DNA of 64,000 nucleotides from Holdemania massiliensis AP2 (GCF_000327285.1 NZ_HE998568.1:814461-878460), one strand, 5' to 3'; positions 45,801 to 53,680 are shown, numbered from the stretch's first letter. Translations and numbers: made by a program. Notes: generated by a model not told the origin, from the letters alone.

Positions 45801-47504
45801 TTTTCCAGATTTTAAGTAAAGATTGACTAACGATGTCGGTTTATCCGCTTTGTATTCACCTTCAAAATGCGTCCACTCGGTATTGTTTTTGATCGGGTGA
45901 TCTACGTTAAAGATTTTCAAATTTAAGCTCTCAGAGCTCATATCTGCAGTCTTGTACCAAAATGAAATCTTGTAGGTCTGGCCTTCGACAAACGGATAAT
46001 TCTGAAGTTTGAAATACGCTTCATTGGTCGCACCAACGCGTTTTTCAACACGCACGGAACATTCGCCTTCATGCTTATCCTGCTTATCCTGATAAGCCAT
46101 GTAATATTGAGTTAAGGCTTGATTGCCATCATAGATTTGATAAATCCATGGCTGGGTCTTCAGATCATTTTCCCAGATATCTTTATCCCACCAAGTCTTC
46201 GCTGGCTGCTGCGGATGCGGAATTACGACGGGTTCCCACATTTCAAATCCACTGTTGTCGAGGATATTCTCGTTGGTTGCATCCAAAGCCGCATTGAACT
46301 GACCAAACACTTCGATTTCCCGCAGATCGTAAAGATCTGTCGTTTTCTCCATCAGCTCCAGCTTGATGTAACGGGCATTGCCTGCGGAAAGCGAATCCAT
46401 AACCTGCGGCTGATTCACTTCTGCCACTTTTGTCCAGGTCTTCCCTGAAATAGAAGTGCTGAGCGTATAATGCGATGGTTTCTGCTCTCCCCAATGCAGC
46501 TTCACCTGGGCATTTTCAACCGCATGATCCAGCTGCACGGTAATTTCAGCACTGGCCTCGGTCGAAGTCCAGCCTTTTCCATATTGATAATCAACTAGGC
46601 TGAAGGCTGAGGTCCCTTCATCACTGGAGCTTACCTCAACAGCAGCTCCCAGGGCTAAATTCTTACGCAGATCCGGAGCTTTTTCTTCGGAAAGCGTCAG
46701 ATCCGCACACAGCAGATAATGATCGGAAAGCTGATTCTGAACCACTTCAAAATTGTCGATCTGGATATTTTTCGTCGCCAGAATATTATCCACAGCAAAC
46801 ACTTTCATTGCCGGATCATCGTCAGGCCAGTAAGTTCTTTGCCACTGATCATTGCGGCCATTCGCCATATTGAAGAAATCCAGCATGCGGGAAAACTCAT
46901 AGGTATCCTGATCCGCATTGAAATCACCCATGATCACTTTGTATTCGATCGGATCCTTCGCAATCATGTTGGCCAGCTGCAGAAACTGCACCTGACGCAG
47001 TTCCCTGGCGGTCATTTGTTTTGGCGTCTGTGCGCTCAGATGGACATTGTACAGCGCAATCTGTTTGCCTTCTTTTTCAATTACGATCCGCTGAGCAACC
47101 TTGGTTGCTTCTAACTCGTAAGTTTCCAGAGGACTTGCGGAAGATTGCAGAATCGGATAATGCGAAACAAATCCGATCCCAAATTCCCCACCCTCATAAT
47201 TGCGGAATTTCGCAAAGTCCGTATGCGATAATTCGGAACTCGTTAAGCCTGCCAACATATCCACATTATTACGGTTATTGAACATATCGACTTCCTGAAC
47301 CGCAACAACCTCCAGGCTGTTTTCCGCAATCACACCGGACATTTCGCCAAGACTGGAATATTTACCCGCCGCAATATTCCAGGTTCCGACACGAAGGGTC
47401 ACCGGCGACGCTGTCGGCTCAGCCAAGATCGGGACAGCCTGACTTGGAACGATCACAGTCAATGCTGTGACAATGGCTGCCAGAAAACTGAACAGTTTTT
47501 TCAT
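39852..47504 (-). CDS. Giant secreted EEP-phosphodiesterase / family 8 polysaccharide lyase, membrane-anchored
   Basis: A 2550-residue surface enzyme. Order (approximate residues): signal peptide 1-28; EEP domain 35-272 with N43, E71, N153/H155, D194/N196 and D261/H262 in place; F5/8C 282-402; CenC-like binding module 412-582; Big_2 592-675; FIVAR-like helices 678-745; PL8 lyase 746-1535 with NWWDWEIGSPR, Asn928, His978, Tyr987 and the RGRAVSR Arg pair; F5/8C 1537-1697; FIVAR-like; two Big_2 to 1937; F5/8C 1942-2087; FIVAR-like; Big_2; a DUF5011-like domain; an unknown domain; Pro/Glu linker; one membrane helix 2527-2546 and KKRK. No LPxTG. PL8 enzymes cut hyaluronan, chondroitin or xanthan; the EEP part may cut DNA or phospholipid esters. 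AGAGGAAAG precedes the ATG. Confidence 0.93.
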   Translation of the reverse strand: MKKLFSFLAAIVTALTVIVPSQAVPILAEPTASPVTLRVGTWNIAAGKYSSLGEMSGVIAENSLEVVAVQEVDMFNNRNNVDMLAGLTSSELSHTDFAKFRNYEGGEFGIGFVSHYPILQSSASPLETYELEATKVAQRIVIEKEGKQIALYNVHLSAQTPKQMTARELRQVQFLQLANMIAKDPIEYKVIMGDFNADQDTYEFSRMLDFFNMANGRNDQWQRTYWPDDDPAMKVFAVDNILATKNIQIDNFEVVQNQLSDHYLLCADLTLSEEKAPDLRKNLALGAAVEVSSSDEGTSAFSLVDYQYGKGWTSTEASAEITVQLDHAVENAQVKLHWGEQKPSHYTLSTSISGKTWTKVAEVNQPQVMDSLSAGNARYIKLELMEKTTDLYDLREIEVFGQFNAALDATNENILDNSGFEMWEPVVIPHPQQPAKTWWDKDIWENDLKTQPWIYQIYDGNQALTQYYMAYQDKQDKHEGECSVRVEKRVGATNEAYFKLQNYPFVEGQTYKISFWYKTADMSSESLNLKIFNVDHPIKNNTEWTHFEGEYKADKPTSLVNLYLKSGKSTGTFWIDDFQIIPVSTSEPLPVYAQSLEVQMNVSRLAVNDTAQAAVQVIPEEAEDQDVIWSSSNSKAATVDKNGKVSAVGRGKTLITATSTSNSLMRASVPLTVYSDKIEIQALEEAISEAETLSSENYTQGSWARLETALTEAKALLSSSELDQDAVDAALESIKQAMKYLVETSEIDTAYEKIMNYWVNELVGDSSGTFQDPVYLENVQSLDQKSRNYLDTMKDPMSPDTSELWTDKAMNDAEMGAKVTEALDRLKMIATQYQTPQSALYQKDAVRIQILEAMEFILANKYGPNTKKGSSNWWDWEIGSPRSMMDVSFLMRDEMPATMKQSVVATIDRFVPKADYRLNSSLKETGANLIDKVSIVIKRAAFEGSSSRLEHAQSCMAPLFTYVTSGDGFYKDGSFIQHTSIPYNGSYGFVLLDELTNCIIMLNFTEQAVSPENVALYETFLNDSFIPFLSYGGNVLDLVRGRAVSRMAQQGDTMGMKMMGTILQYAETVDTESAAQIRAKLKTIAQEKFSQTQTQDFSLVPYSDYIRVQVLRNTEDVEAATRQSSYNVYSYMDRTVVHREDFTFTVSNSSKRMYNTEQGNNENNKGRYQGMGHTQIYTSDISQYNDHYFATVDNYRVSGVTTAHQDISFNTSGQSAWAGGVTLDGVNGVSGLILTGDKPFSKPSASGTGNDSNVSGSRSGISAYKSYFVFGDQLIFLGTGITNDGSDPKVATVETIVDNRKIKADGSNTLIVDGNAYLNANGEEVLSNPGYAWLEGNADDAIGYVFLDSADVLIKKETRTGTWNDVNKLAKFTDYTERTNNFLSLAVQHGQKPTDSQYAYIVLPQASQEETASYRADEHIAIIKQEGGVHALKDLASGQIAMNFFVAGTAGDVTVDKPSAVILDKADNAETLRLAVSDPTRSLSEITITIDNVNPQHLSILSGDAQIIRAEGNSVSLKVRFDIKDGQPRGIELGTSYDNQSINYASQANGAHAATGTSQVGENRAPAFANDGDSSTRWASNYTKGNDEQGSNLDAETKARENDQWLDINLGQKRTISQVVITWEAGNAREYLLQGSLDGETYFDLYHAVIANAGKTPRNDTLSFDAAETQYLRMQGIERSHYQGGYSIFEIEAYEKVSLSASMDKAKTLLEQYGDASAFVSEAVYNQLREKVEEALAAAEALIKLGAAYEDAELARIVNELEMASRDFNAAVLHVEQVIISEGDSYLLGKNEGVQLHASILPANAYNSAIRWESSDPAVAAVNESGYVQAVNGGTAVIKAIALDNEVSAQIEITVESKVTGISLNQTEVKVMRGETVTLQANVEPADANNKNVTWTSSDESVATVDENGVVTTHAIGIATITAAAEEGGYQATCTIKADVDIKGTENLMVGAAATASSTVNRPSANPPITPAGAVDQNTKTRWASNYEGITDAEAEDQWLLMELPEARTINEVRITWFSETVYGKEYQILGSMDGINFEVMADITDGQNRQFVINCNEMTVKFVKFQGIKRTATNGGYGIVEFEAYYNPEIVDQLIEAKVLASRYSEDLVGSYAGYQQLKNAIAETEALIDREFTGAEIQQMREALIAGMEAYRAEIVEVTGVQVSQPEMTLEIQIQAQIEASVTPEKATDKQLIYTSGNDSIAEVDAAGLITAKQKGQAVITVTSRDGGHQATVNVTVTAFTDNPPVITANNVAIALGSEFNPLDYAIISDAEDQELTLTSEHVIANDVDTTVAGVYHVTYKVTDSAGNEAEKTITVTVMPNPEEMTLISEQGIKVIGLFTDTDSLEVKDVTADHENFDRQEIVKAWQLKMGSSRSRGLTRYEVRIPFAGKKDGIHLVRYHVSYQPISDFKFEGDELVFHTTVLDGVYVITRSLPDPVPNPPSDSSDEVNSANPAVPAAPEKPKSTGSFWSSLFGNKQQTEEESTSVEESESQVQNEPQPETAAPTAQPEKTPEVKPEEKSASSPWMLIGGAVVIVAVGAALWMLKKRK

Positions 47505-47585
47505 CTTACTTTCCTCTCTTCCCCTGCTTCCGCCCCTTTTCATTCCTTAATTATCCGCAGTCGGATAAAGAAATAAGAAAAAGTT

Positions 47586-47599
47586 TGTAAGCGTTATCA
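47586..47599. promoter_or_regulatory. cre site (CcpA) at the giant lyase promoter
   Basis: TGTAAGCGTTATCA matches the cre consensus TGWAARCGYTWNCW at every position. It lies at the predicted transcription start, where CcpA normally blocks initiation. Confidence 0.75.
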
Positions 47600-47606
47600 C
47601 GTTTTC

Positions 47607-47635
47607 AATTTAGCATGGGAAAAGAAGCTTGTCCA
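47607..47635 (-). promoter_or_regulatory. Promoter candidate of the giant lyase gene
   Basis: On the minus strand TGGACA (47630-47635), 17 bp, TAAATT (47607-47612). A second consensus TATAAT lies at 47678-47683 but without a -35 box. The leader is about 95 nt. Confidence 0.5.
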
Positions 47636-47942
47636 ATAAGCATTTCCAATCCATAAGTAATATTTACTAATCTATAAATTATACTTATATATCGTTGAAA
47701 GTCTTTTATACAAGTGTTATTGAAGAATACAGAATCTAACTTTACGACGTTCAGCGAAATAAATCGCGATTATATCTGGAATTTCCATGTTGACTAAAGG
47801 TTAAAACAAGTTTTCATTTTAATTCTTAATTTCTCGTTTTTAATTCTTATTCTAACTTTATCCGCGAGCTGAAATTTTAGGCTTTTCAAAGCTCTTTCTT
47901 AATTCTCTTTCACCGGAAGGCGGAAATGCTCCCCGAAATTGC
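47636..47942. other. AT-rich intergenic stretch
   Basis: Upstream region of the giant lyase gene, very AT-rich, with a consensus TATAAT (minus strand, 47678-47683) and no open frame that looks coding. Confidence 0.5.
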
Positions 47943-47976
47943 AAAAAGATTTCTCAGACATTCGCCAAGAAATCTT
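47943..47976 (-). terminator. Terminator after the YdcF-type gene
   Basis: AGATTTCT (47947-47954) pairs with AGAAATCT (47968-47975); on the minus strand a T run follows. Confidence 0.75.
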
Positions 47977-47982
47977 ATCTGC

Positions 47983-48723
47983 TTATCTTTGAAGAACCAA
48001 GGCTTTCACCAATCCGAACCATTCTCTTACGGTATACATCGGAATCAGCGAAGGCGGAGTATCCGAGTTCACGGCTTCAATTTGTTCGATCCCCAACTGT
48101 TTAGCCAGAATTGACGCCCGCAGCTGATGGAAGCTGTCCGTAACAATCACAACCTTTTCACTCAGTTCGTTTTGTCTTAACACTTTAAGCGAATACTTCA
48201 AATTTTCGCCTGTGTTCCGCGCCTGATTTTCCTCAAGAATCCGTTCGGCTTCCAGTCCGTTATCCGTCAGCCACTTTTTCATTACAGCACTTTCTGTATA
48301 GGTTTCGCCTTCGCCCTGTCCGCCTGTCACAATGATCTGACTCTCAGGATGTTCCTGAGCATACGTTAAAGCGGCCTGCAGACGACGCTGCAGAATCAGG
48401 CTGGGACGATCTTCATTGATCTTCGCGCCCAGGACGATGACAGTGGACCCCTGATCATCCGCAGAAAAGAAACGAACATGGGCCGCACTGATCATCAGGA
48501 CAATTAAAATAAGAGCCATACCGCTGCCGATCAGCCCCAGACAATTTACTCGCCGTTGACCGCGTTTTCCCAGCTTTTCATGAATGAGGGCCTCACCAAT
48601 CAGCATCATGCCCAGAATTAGAAAAAAAGCATTGCCGAACTGCAGTGAAACCGTAATCCATGTCAGGCAGGCATACCCCAAGCAAAGGCCTCCTAAAATG
48701 ATTAAAATTCTTTTTCTGTTCAT
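47983..48723 (-). CDS. YdcF/SanA-like (DUF218) membrane protein
   Basis: A 246-residue protein with three N-terminal membrane helices (residues about 5-85) followed by a DUF218 domain. Landmarks: VIVLGAKINEDRPS, VTGGQGEGETYTES, ARNTGENLKYS and VTDSFHQLRA. Relatives (SanA, ElyC) affect envelope synthesis and vancomycin tolerance; the chemical reaction is not firmly known. AGGTGA precedes the ATG at 48723; an upstream GTG at 48732 is possible. Confidence 0.85.
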   Translation of the reverse strand: MNRKRILIILGGLCLGYACLTWITVSLQFGNAFFLILGMMLIGEALIHEKLGKRGQRRVNCLGLIGSGMALILIVLMISAAHVRFFSADDQGSTVIVLGAKINEDRPSLILQRRLQAALTYAQEHPESQIIVTGGQGEGETYTESAVMKKWLTDNGLEAERILEENQARNTGENLKYSLKVLRQNELSEKVVIVTDSFHQLRASILAKQLGIEQIEAVNSDTPPSLIPMYTVREWFGLVKALVLQR

Positions 48724-48954
48724 CTTCGTCACCTGCCTTTCCCCTGTTAGAATATCATATTCTATTTAAAATACGGGGAAAGTCAGAAAACCTTAAGTTC
48801 ACTGTAAGTGTTTCTCCTGTTTCTTTCTTTTTTATTCCTAAATGGAATAAGAAAAGAACAGCAGCGCCATCATAACGGCGATTCCACCCAGAAACCGATC
48901 GCTGTGTTCTCCGTGATCTTCACTTTCATTTTCCGAAACTTCTTAGGCAGTATT

Positions 48955-49200
48955 TCAACCTTTTGAAGAAACATTGCTGATGATTTCAAGGATATAGAGC
49001 GCAGTTAACATCGCTCCTGCAAGAAGCAAAATAATACCCGGGAGTCTGATGCAGAAAATAGCGTACCGCGTAGGTTCTCCGCCTTTGACAAAGAACTGAT
49101 ACCGCATTTCCCACATTTTTTCCGGTTTGGAAAAGATAAACCATCCCAGATAGATTATGATTAAGCTGGCCATGATGATGAACATCCTTCCATTCTCCAT
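48955..49200 (-). CDS. Small two-helix membrane protein (DUF6199-like)
   Basis: An 81-residue protein with helices at about 6-23 and 48-70. Between them lie PEKMWEMRYQF and GEPTRYAIFCIRL, a pattern I associate with DUF6199-type small membrane proteins of Bacillota. No ribosome site of note and no partner gene. Function unknown. Confidence 0.65.
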   Translation of the reverse strand: MENGRMFIIMASLIIIYLGWFIFSKPEKMWEMRYQFFVKGGEPTRYAIFCIRLPGIILLLAGAMLTALYILEIISNVSSKG

Positions 49201-49323
49201 TCTTAAACTTCAGAATCATTCCTGCATTCAGCTGATTTTTACATCCATGAATAAGGATTAAATGTCCGGTTTCTATCCACCTTGCTTGTCTGGCAATACA
49301 AAAAAGCCGGCAGCTGCCAGCTC

Positions 49324-49905
49324 TTATGAATTCTGTTCGCGATTTTTCAATTCTTCCAACAATTCCTTTTTAATGATGCTGAAAACTTCTTCATCCGAGG
49401 TCAGCGGTACACACGTCCCAAAGATATTCGCCAGCTCTAATTCCGTTTTCGCTTTGTTCATACGCAGATTAATACTTGCCTCATCCGAATGATACCGCTG
49501 TCGGATCTGTTTTTCCAATACGGCCAGACTTGTCGGCACGAGGAAAAAAGCTTTGTTATCCGGATGTTTAATCCGAATTTGACCAACACCCTGAGCTTCC
49601 ACTGAGATCAGTACATGCTTACCCATAGCTGTCAAAAACTCCACATGTTCTGCCGGTGTTCCGTAATAATACCCATTGAATTCTGTATATTCCAGCATTC
49701 GATGATCCCGCACGGCATCCGCAAAATCCTTATGATTGACAAAATAATAATCTGAACCATCCCGTTCCGTTTCCTTCTTTGGCCGTGTGGTCAGGGATAT
49801 GATATCCATTAAGCCCAATTCCGGATCATTCAGCAGCTTCTGACGAACCTGATCTTTACCAATACTGCTGACGCCGCTGAGAATCACTACCAATCCTTTT
49901 GCCAT
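49324..49905 (-). CDS. Guanylate kinase-like P-loop protein
   Basis: A 193-residue protein of the guanylate kinase family, which turns GMP plus ATP into GDP. The GMP-binding part is recognisable (SLTTRPKKETERDGSDYYFV and YTEFNGYYYGTP). The P-loop reads SGVSSIGKDQVRQ, where standard enzymes have GPSGxGKgT, so nucleotide binding may differ. Length is normal. It has its own strong promoter and stands alone, so it may be a second copy next to a housekeeping gmk elsewhere. Confidence 0.85.
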   Translation of the reverse strand: MAKGLVVILSGVSSIGKDQVRQKLLNDPELGLMDIISLTTRPKKETERDGSDYYFVNHKDFADAVRDHRMLEYTEFNGYYYGTPAEHVEFLTAMGKHVLISVEAQGVGQIRIKHPDNKAFFLVPTSLAVLEKQIRQRYHSDEASINLRMNKAKTELELANIFGTCVPLTSDEEVFSIIKKELLEELKNREQNS

Positions 49906-49937
49906 AAACTCGCCCCTCCCTAAGATTTCATAATGTA

Positions 49938-49966
49938 GTTATACCGCAAATGCGGCATGATGACAA
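49938..49966 (-). promoter_or_regulatory. Promoter of the guanylate kinase-like gene
   Basis: On the minus strand TTGTCA (49961-49966), 17 bp, TATAAC (49938-49943). The spacer contains a short palindrome CCGCA-AA-TGCGG (49945-49956), possibly an operator. Confidence 0.75.
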
Positions 49967-50240
49967 ATGTTTTCTTAAAAATTGTAAAATTTTTCAACGC
50001 GATGATTTATTTACATTTGCATTTGCATTTCTACTGAAATCTGTTCTTCTGGATCTATTATATCAAGAAAAGCAAGATGGCTGAACAGAATCCCTGACAA
50101 ATTTTAATTTAGCTGCTGCTTTTACTGCACAATTAAAGACGTCAGACGGTCAAAGAAGCATAATCAAAGCTCCTTTAAGGCTTCCTGTTCCTGCTCTTAG
50201 AAAATAAGCGCAGCACTCAGATTAAAGCCGACGCTAAAGC
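49967..50240. other. Intergenic stretch, no gene seen
   Basis: Between the LysR-type gene and the guanylate kinase-like gene. It holds three tandem copies of CATTTG-like units at 50012-50030 and nothing that looks coding. Confidence 0.5.
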
Positions 50241-51149
50241 CTAACAGGACAGGGCCGTCCCTGCCTGACGCTGCATAAACTCAATGAACAGCTGTTGGGG
50301 CAGGGTAATCTCTTCGTCACTTCGGGTAATGGCATAAATACCCCACGCATCGGTTTCTCCCAGATTTAACGGCAGCACCTTCACTTTGGAAACAGAGGGA
50401 TGGCTGTCCTTGCGGTAATCCGGAAAAGCGAAACTGACCGATCGATTTTCCAGGACCAGATTGCGGGATATATTCACATCGGCCGTAATGATCGAAAAGG
50501 TGGGCGCAAAGCCATTTTCATGACACTTCTGAACATAATAGCGATGCAGATCATACTTTTCCCCAAAGCCGACCATCGGTACGCCTTTTAAATCCTGAAA
50601 GGTCAACGATTCCTTTTTCGCTAAGGGATGATCAACGTGCAGGCAGACATGCAGATCACTCTTCTTGATTAAGCACGAACGAAAGCCTTGAATATACGCT
50701 GGGGTTGTTCCGATTAACCCCAGGTCCGCCTCGCCTTCTTCAACATGGCGCAGAATCGCTTCATTGTCTTCTTCTTTTGTGGACAATAGAATCGAAGTAT
50801 ACGCAGTGGAAAAGTTCGCAAACATCTCCGCTGAAAGATTTAAGACAATTCCCGCGCCCATGACTATCCGTAATTCGTTTTTCTTATCCTCTGCCTGTTT
50901 CAGCATTGCCGCCTCAAACTGGCCGAATGACCGCACAACTTTACTGGCTTCCTTCTGAAACACTTTCCCTAAAGGCGTCAGTGCCAATGTATTTTTGCGA
51001 TTGATCAACAACGGTGACTGCAGCTCAGTTTCCAGCTGCCGGACAGCCTGAGCAACGGCTTGGCGGCTGATATATAATTCCTCCGCGGCTTTGGTATAGT
51101 TGAGCGTTCGGCTGACGGTTAAGAAATAACGCAGATGCTGGATATCCAT
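50241..51149 (-). CDS. LysR-family transcriptional regulator
   Basis: A 302-residue LysR regulator. The winged helix-turn-helix occupies 1-60 (FLTVSRTLNYTKAAEELYIS then RQAVAQAVRQLETEL). The effector domain spans about 90-295. It is divergent from the FAD reductase gene and about 200 bp away, the classic LysR arrangement, so it most likely activates that gene when its substrate or a product is present. Confidence 0.92.
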   Translation of the reverse strand: MDIQHLRYFLTVSRTLNYTKAAEELYISRQAVAQAVRQLETELQSPLLINRKNTLALTPLGKVFQKEASKVVRSFGQFEAAMLKQAEDKKNELRIVMGAGIVLNLSAEMFANFSTAYTSILLSTKEEDNEAILRHVEEGEADLGLIGTTPAYIQGFRSCLIKKSDLHVCLHVDHPLAKKESLTFQDLKGVPMVGFGEKYDLHRYYVQKCHENGFAPTFSIITADVNISRNLVLENRSVSFAFPDYRKDSHPSVSKVKVLPLNLGETDAWGIYAITRSDEEITLPQQLFIEFMQRQAGTALSC

Positions 51150-51263
51150 CCATACTCCCCCTGTCTTTTCTGACTGAAACTAAACTTGATCATTTCTGAA
51201 CAAAGTAATTTTCTCTTGCGCCTTCGCAAAAAAAGACTGCTTTTTACTTGGTCAGAAAACGCC

Positions 51264-51310
51264 TACAATAACCATTAAAGAGCATTGTGCATTTATTGTC
51301 AATCCTGACA
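51264..51310 (+). promoter_or_regulatory. Divergent control region of the FAD reductase
   Basis: TACAAT (51264-51269) is the likely -10 box, without a good -35 box, as expected when LysR activates. Downstream TGTCA-ATCC-TGACA (51297-51310) is an inverted repeat inside the leader. Confidence 0.4.
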
Positions 51311-51346
51311 TAAGCGAACAAAGCTCATAAAACGAGGAGGAAAGAA

Positions 51347-53113
51347 ATGAAAAACACAGACAAAGCAACATCTGGAATCTCCCGACGGGACTTTATCAAA
51401 GGCGCGGCGGCCGGAGCCGTCGGCTTAGCCGCAGCCGGTATGTTGGGCGGATGTGCCTCAGACAACGAAGTCAAAACGCCGGAAGCTTCATCAGCCCCTG
51501 CTGGAAACAACGTTTTAACCGCAGAGACCTTTACGCAGACAAAATGGTCATTTGAAATTGCCCCTGATCCGATTCCCGAATCAGAGATTAAGGAAACGAT
51601 CGAACATGATATCATTGTCATCGGTTCCGGTATGGCGGGTTTATGTACCATGTGTTCCGCGATGGAACAGGGAGCTGACGTTCTGATGTTCTCCGCCGGT
51701 TCGCAGCCGTATTCCCGCGGCGGTTCCAATCATGCCGTGGGTTCCAAATATCAAAAAGCGAAGGGAATTGATTATTCACCAGAGATTGCCCGGAAAATCG
51801 TTAAAACCGAACAGACTTCCGGCACTTATTTCATGGATAAAAAGAAATGGGAACGCTGGATCAACAACAGTGCTGAATCTGTAGACTGGATGATTGACAA
51901 GATGGAAGCCAAAGGTTTACATGTATGCCTGGAGCCAGGTTATTATGATCCTGACGGAGTCCTGACTGTACCGAGTGCTTCCCACAATTTCTGGAATGAG
52001 GAACAGCCGTTCGGCGCTTTATTCGGCGCCCCGCTGCAGGCTCAGGCTTATGCCAGCCATATCGCTGACATGGGCGGTGAAATTCATTATAAAACGATCG
52101 CAAAATATCTGATTCGCGAAAATGAGAATACCGGCCGAGTATCCGCGGTCATCGCGCAGAAAGAAGACGGCAGCTATGTTAAATATGTCGGACGCAAGGC
52201 GATTGTCCTGGCCACCGGCGACTTCTCCCGCAATAAGGATATGATGGCCAAGTATTCACCATGGGCGTATGAAATTTTCAAGGATACACTGTCGGATGAG
52301 GTTGATTACGATGCCGGTTTAGTCTACAACGGTTTAATGCCGGGCGATGGACAGAAAATGGGATTGTGGGTCGGCGCAGCCTGGCAGAAAACTTATCCTT
52401 GTGCTCCGATGATCAACGGCGGTGTTCCGGGACCTTCTCATGCGGTTATTTCCAACTTCTGGGGATTGAATCTGGATGTCCGCGGTCAGCGGTACCAGAA
52501 TGAAGTGACCAATTTTGCCTATGGCGCCATGTCTGTCCTGCAGCTGCCGGAACGGACTGCTTTCGGGGTTTGGGATGTCAACTATGCTTACACCCAGGAT
52601 CAATGGGAACCGTTTGGCCACTGCGTCGATGAAGAAAACGGAATTAAGGCTTATTCACCGGAAGAATATATTGAAATGTGGAACAGCAATTCCAACTACT
52701 TCAAAGCGGATACCTTAGAGGAATTGGTTGAAAAGATGTATGAAGGCTACAGCGATGAAGTCAAAGCCAATGCCCTCGCCAGCATCAAGCGCTACAATGA
52801 ATATGCCAAGGCTGGCCTGGATGAGGAATATCATGTTAATCCGGAAGTTCTCTATCCGATCGACACCGCTCCGTTCTATGGCTCCAAAGTCACAGGCGCA
52901 ACTTTCTTAACCGTCTGCGGCGGTCTGCGCACGAACGATCATCTGCAGGTCTGTGACGCGAATGATCAGCCGATTGAGGGCTTGTACAACACAGGCATCA
53001 TGGTCGGCGATTTCTATGCCAACTCGTACAACTTCGTTATGCCTGGACAGAACTTAGGGGCTGTCTGCTGCACATTGTCCTATTTGTTAGGCCGCGAATT
53101 GGCTGAGCTTTAA
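51347..53113 (+). CDS. Exported FAD-dependent reductase (fumarate/urocanate reductase family)
   Basis: A 588-residue flavoprotein sent out by the Tat pathway: SRRDFIKG twin-arginine motif, hydrophobic stretch and a lipobox-like LGGC, so probably a lipoprotein on the outer face. The FAD-binding part has HDIIVIGSGMAGL, VLATGDFS, MPGDGQKMGLWVGA and C-terminal VGDFYANSYNFVMPG. It lacks the covalent FMN-binding domain of many relatives, so electrons must come from a partner. Family members reduce fumarate, urocanate, cinnamates and similar double bonds as respiratory acceptors. GAGGAGGAAAG precedes the ATG. Confidence 0.9.
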   Translation: MKNTDKATSGISRRDFIKGAAAGAVGLAAAGMLGGCASDNEVKTPEASSAPAGNNVLTAETFTQTKWSFEIAPDPIPESEIKETIEHDIIVIGSGMAGLCTMCSAMEQGADVLMFSAGSQPYSRGGSNHAVGSKYQKAKGIDYSPEIARKIVKTEQTSGTYFMDKKKWERWINNSAESVDWMIDKMEAKGLHVCLEPGYYDPDGVLTVPSASHNFWNEEQPFGALFGAPLQAQAYASHIADMGGEIHYKTIAKYLIRENENTGRVSAVIAQKEDGSYVKYVGRKAIVLATGDFSRNKDMMAKYSPWAYEIFKDTLSDEVDYDAGLVYNGLMPGDGQKMGLWVGAAWQKTYPCAPMINGGVPGPSHAVISNFWGLNLDVRGQRYQNEVTNFAYGAMSVLQLPERTAFGVWDVNYAYTQDQWEPFGHCVDEENGIKAYSPEEYIEMWNSNSNYFKADTLEELVEKMYEGYSDEVKANALASIKRYNEYAKAGLDEEYHVNPEVLYPIDTAPFYGSKVTGATFLTVCGGLRTNDHLQVCDANDQPIEGLYNTGIMVGDFYANSYNFVMPGQNLGAVCCTLSYLLGRELAEL

Positions 53114-53124
53114 TTGAATTGAAT

Positions 53125-53156
53125 AATCCGGCGAGTCTATGTTTGCCGGATTTTCT
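53125..53156 (+). terminator. Terminator after the FAD reductase gene
   Basis: AATCCGGC (53125-53132) pairs with GCCGGATT (53145-53152), ending in TTTTC. Confidence 0.82.
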
Positions 53157-53170
53157 TATGCTTTTTTTGT

Positions 53171-53680
53171 TTAATCCCATAGGGCAAAAGCAGAGGTTAA
53201 TTTTTTAAAGCGCCGGATACATTCTTGTTTGTTCTGCTTATCGGATTCATTTTGAATAAAGCATAGAAAATAGCTTCCTGTATACTGGAAACTGCGTTGA
53301 TCGCCTTGAATTAAGACATGAGTCAGTTCAGCAATTCCAATCGTATCATAATGCTTCCCAAAATAGATTGCCCACAAAACATCACTTTCACAAAAATAAG
53401 GTCCGCCTGGATATGCCCCAACCAAACCTTCCGGCTTAGCAATCCGGCAGGTCTGTCCATTCAATTCCAGCACAAGAAAATCAACAGTACTTTCCAGTTC
53501 CATTCTTCCCTGCGGCTTCACATCATCGACATCATTACCAAATTGGAAAACCGAAAGTGTTTTTAATCCCCTGAATTCTTGTTCTTCACAACCAAGATTC
53601 AAGATAAAAACAACGCCTAAAACGAGCAATGCCATAGAAATAAGAATAATTCCCAACCAGTTTGTTTTATATTTCATCAT
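53171..53680 (-). CDS. Membrane-anchored or lipoprotein-like protein of unknown function
   Basis: A 169-residue protein with one N-terminal hydrophobic segment (WLGIILISMALLVLG), ending near a Cys (NLGCEEQ) that could be lipidated. The rest is soluble and outside the cell if so. Segments LETVDFLVLELNGQTC-like strands and DTIGIAELTHVLIQGD suggest a beta-rich fold. GTGGGGG precedes two ATG codons at 53680 and 53677; the longer frame has no ribosome site. Convergent with the FAD reductase gene. Not recognised. Confidence 0.65.
   Translation of the reverse strand: MMKYKTNWLGIILISMALLVLGVVFILNLGCEEQEFRGLKTLSVFQFGNDVDDVKPQGRMELESTVDFLVLELNGQTCRIAKPEGLVGAYPGGPYFCESDVLWAIYFGKHYDTIGIAELTHVLIQGDQRSFQYTGSYFLCFIQNESDKQNKQECIRRFKKLTSAFALWD

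Noticed and set aside
48828..48855. Strong AT-rich hairpin (TATTCC/GGAATA)
   Set aside because: No T run on either strand, so not a terminator; no nearby promoter that would make it an operator.
50012..50030. Three tandem CATTTG-like units
   Set aside because: Too short for a meaningful repeat; no symmetry and no promoter link.
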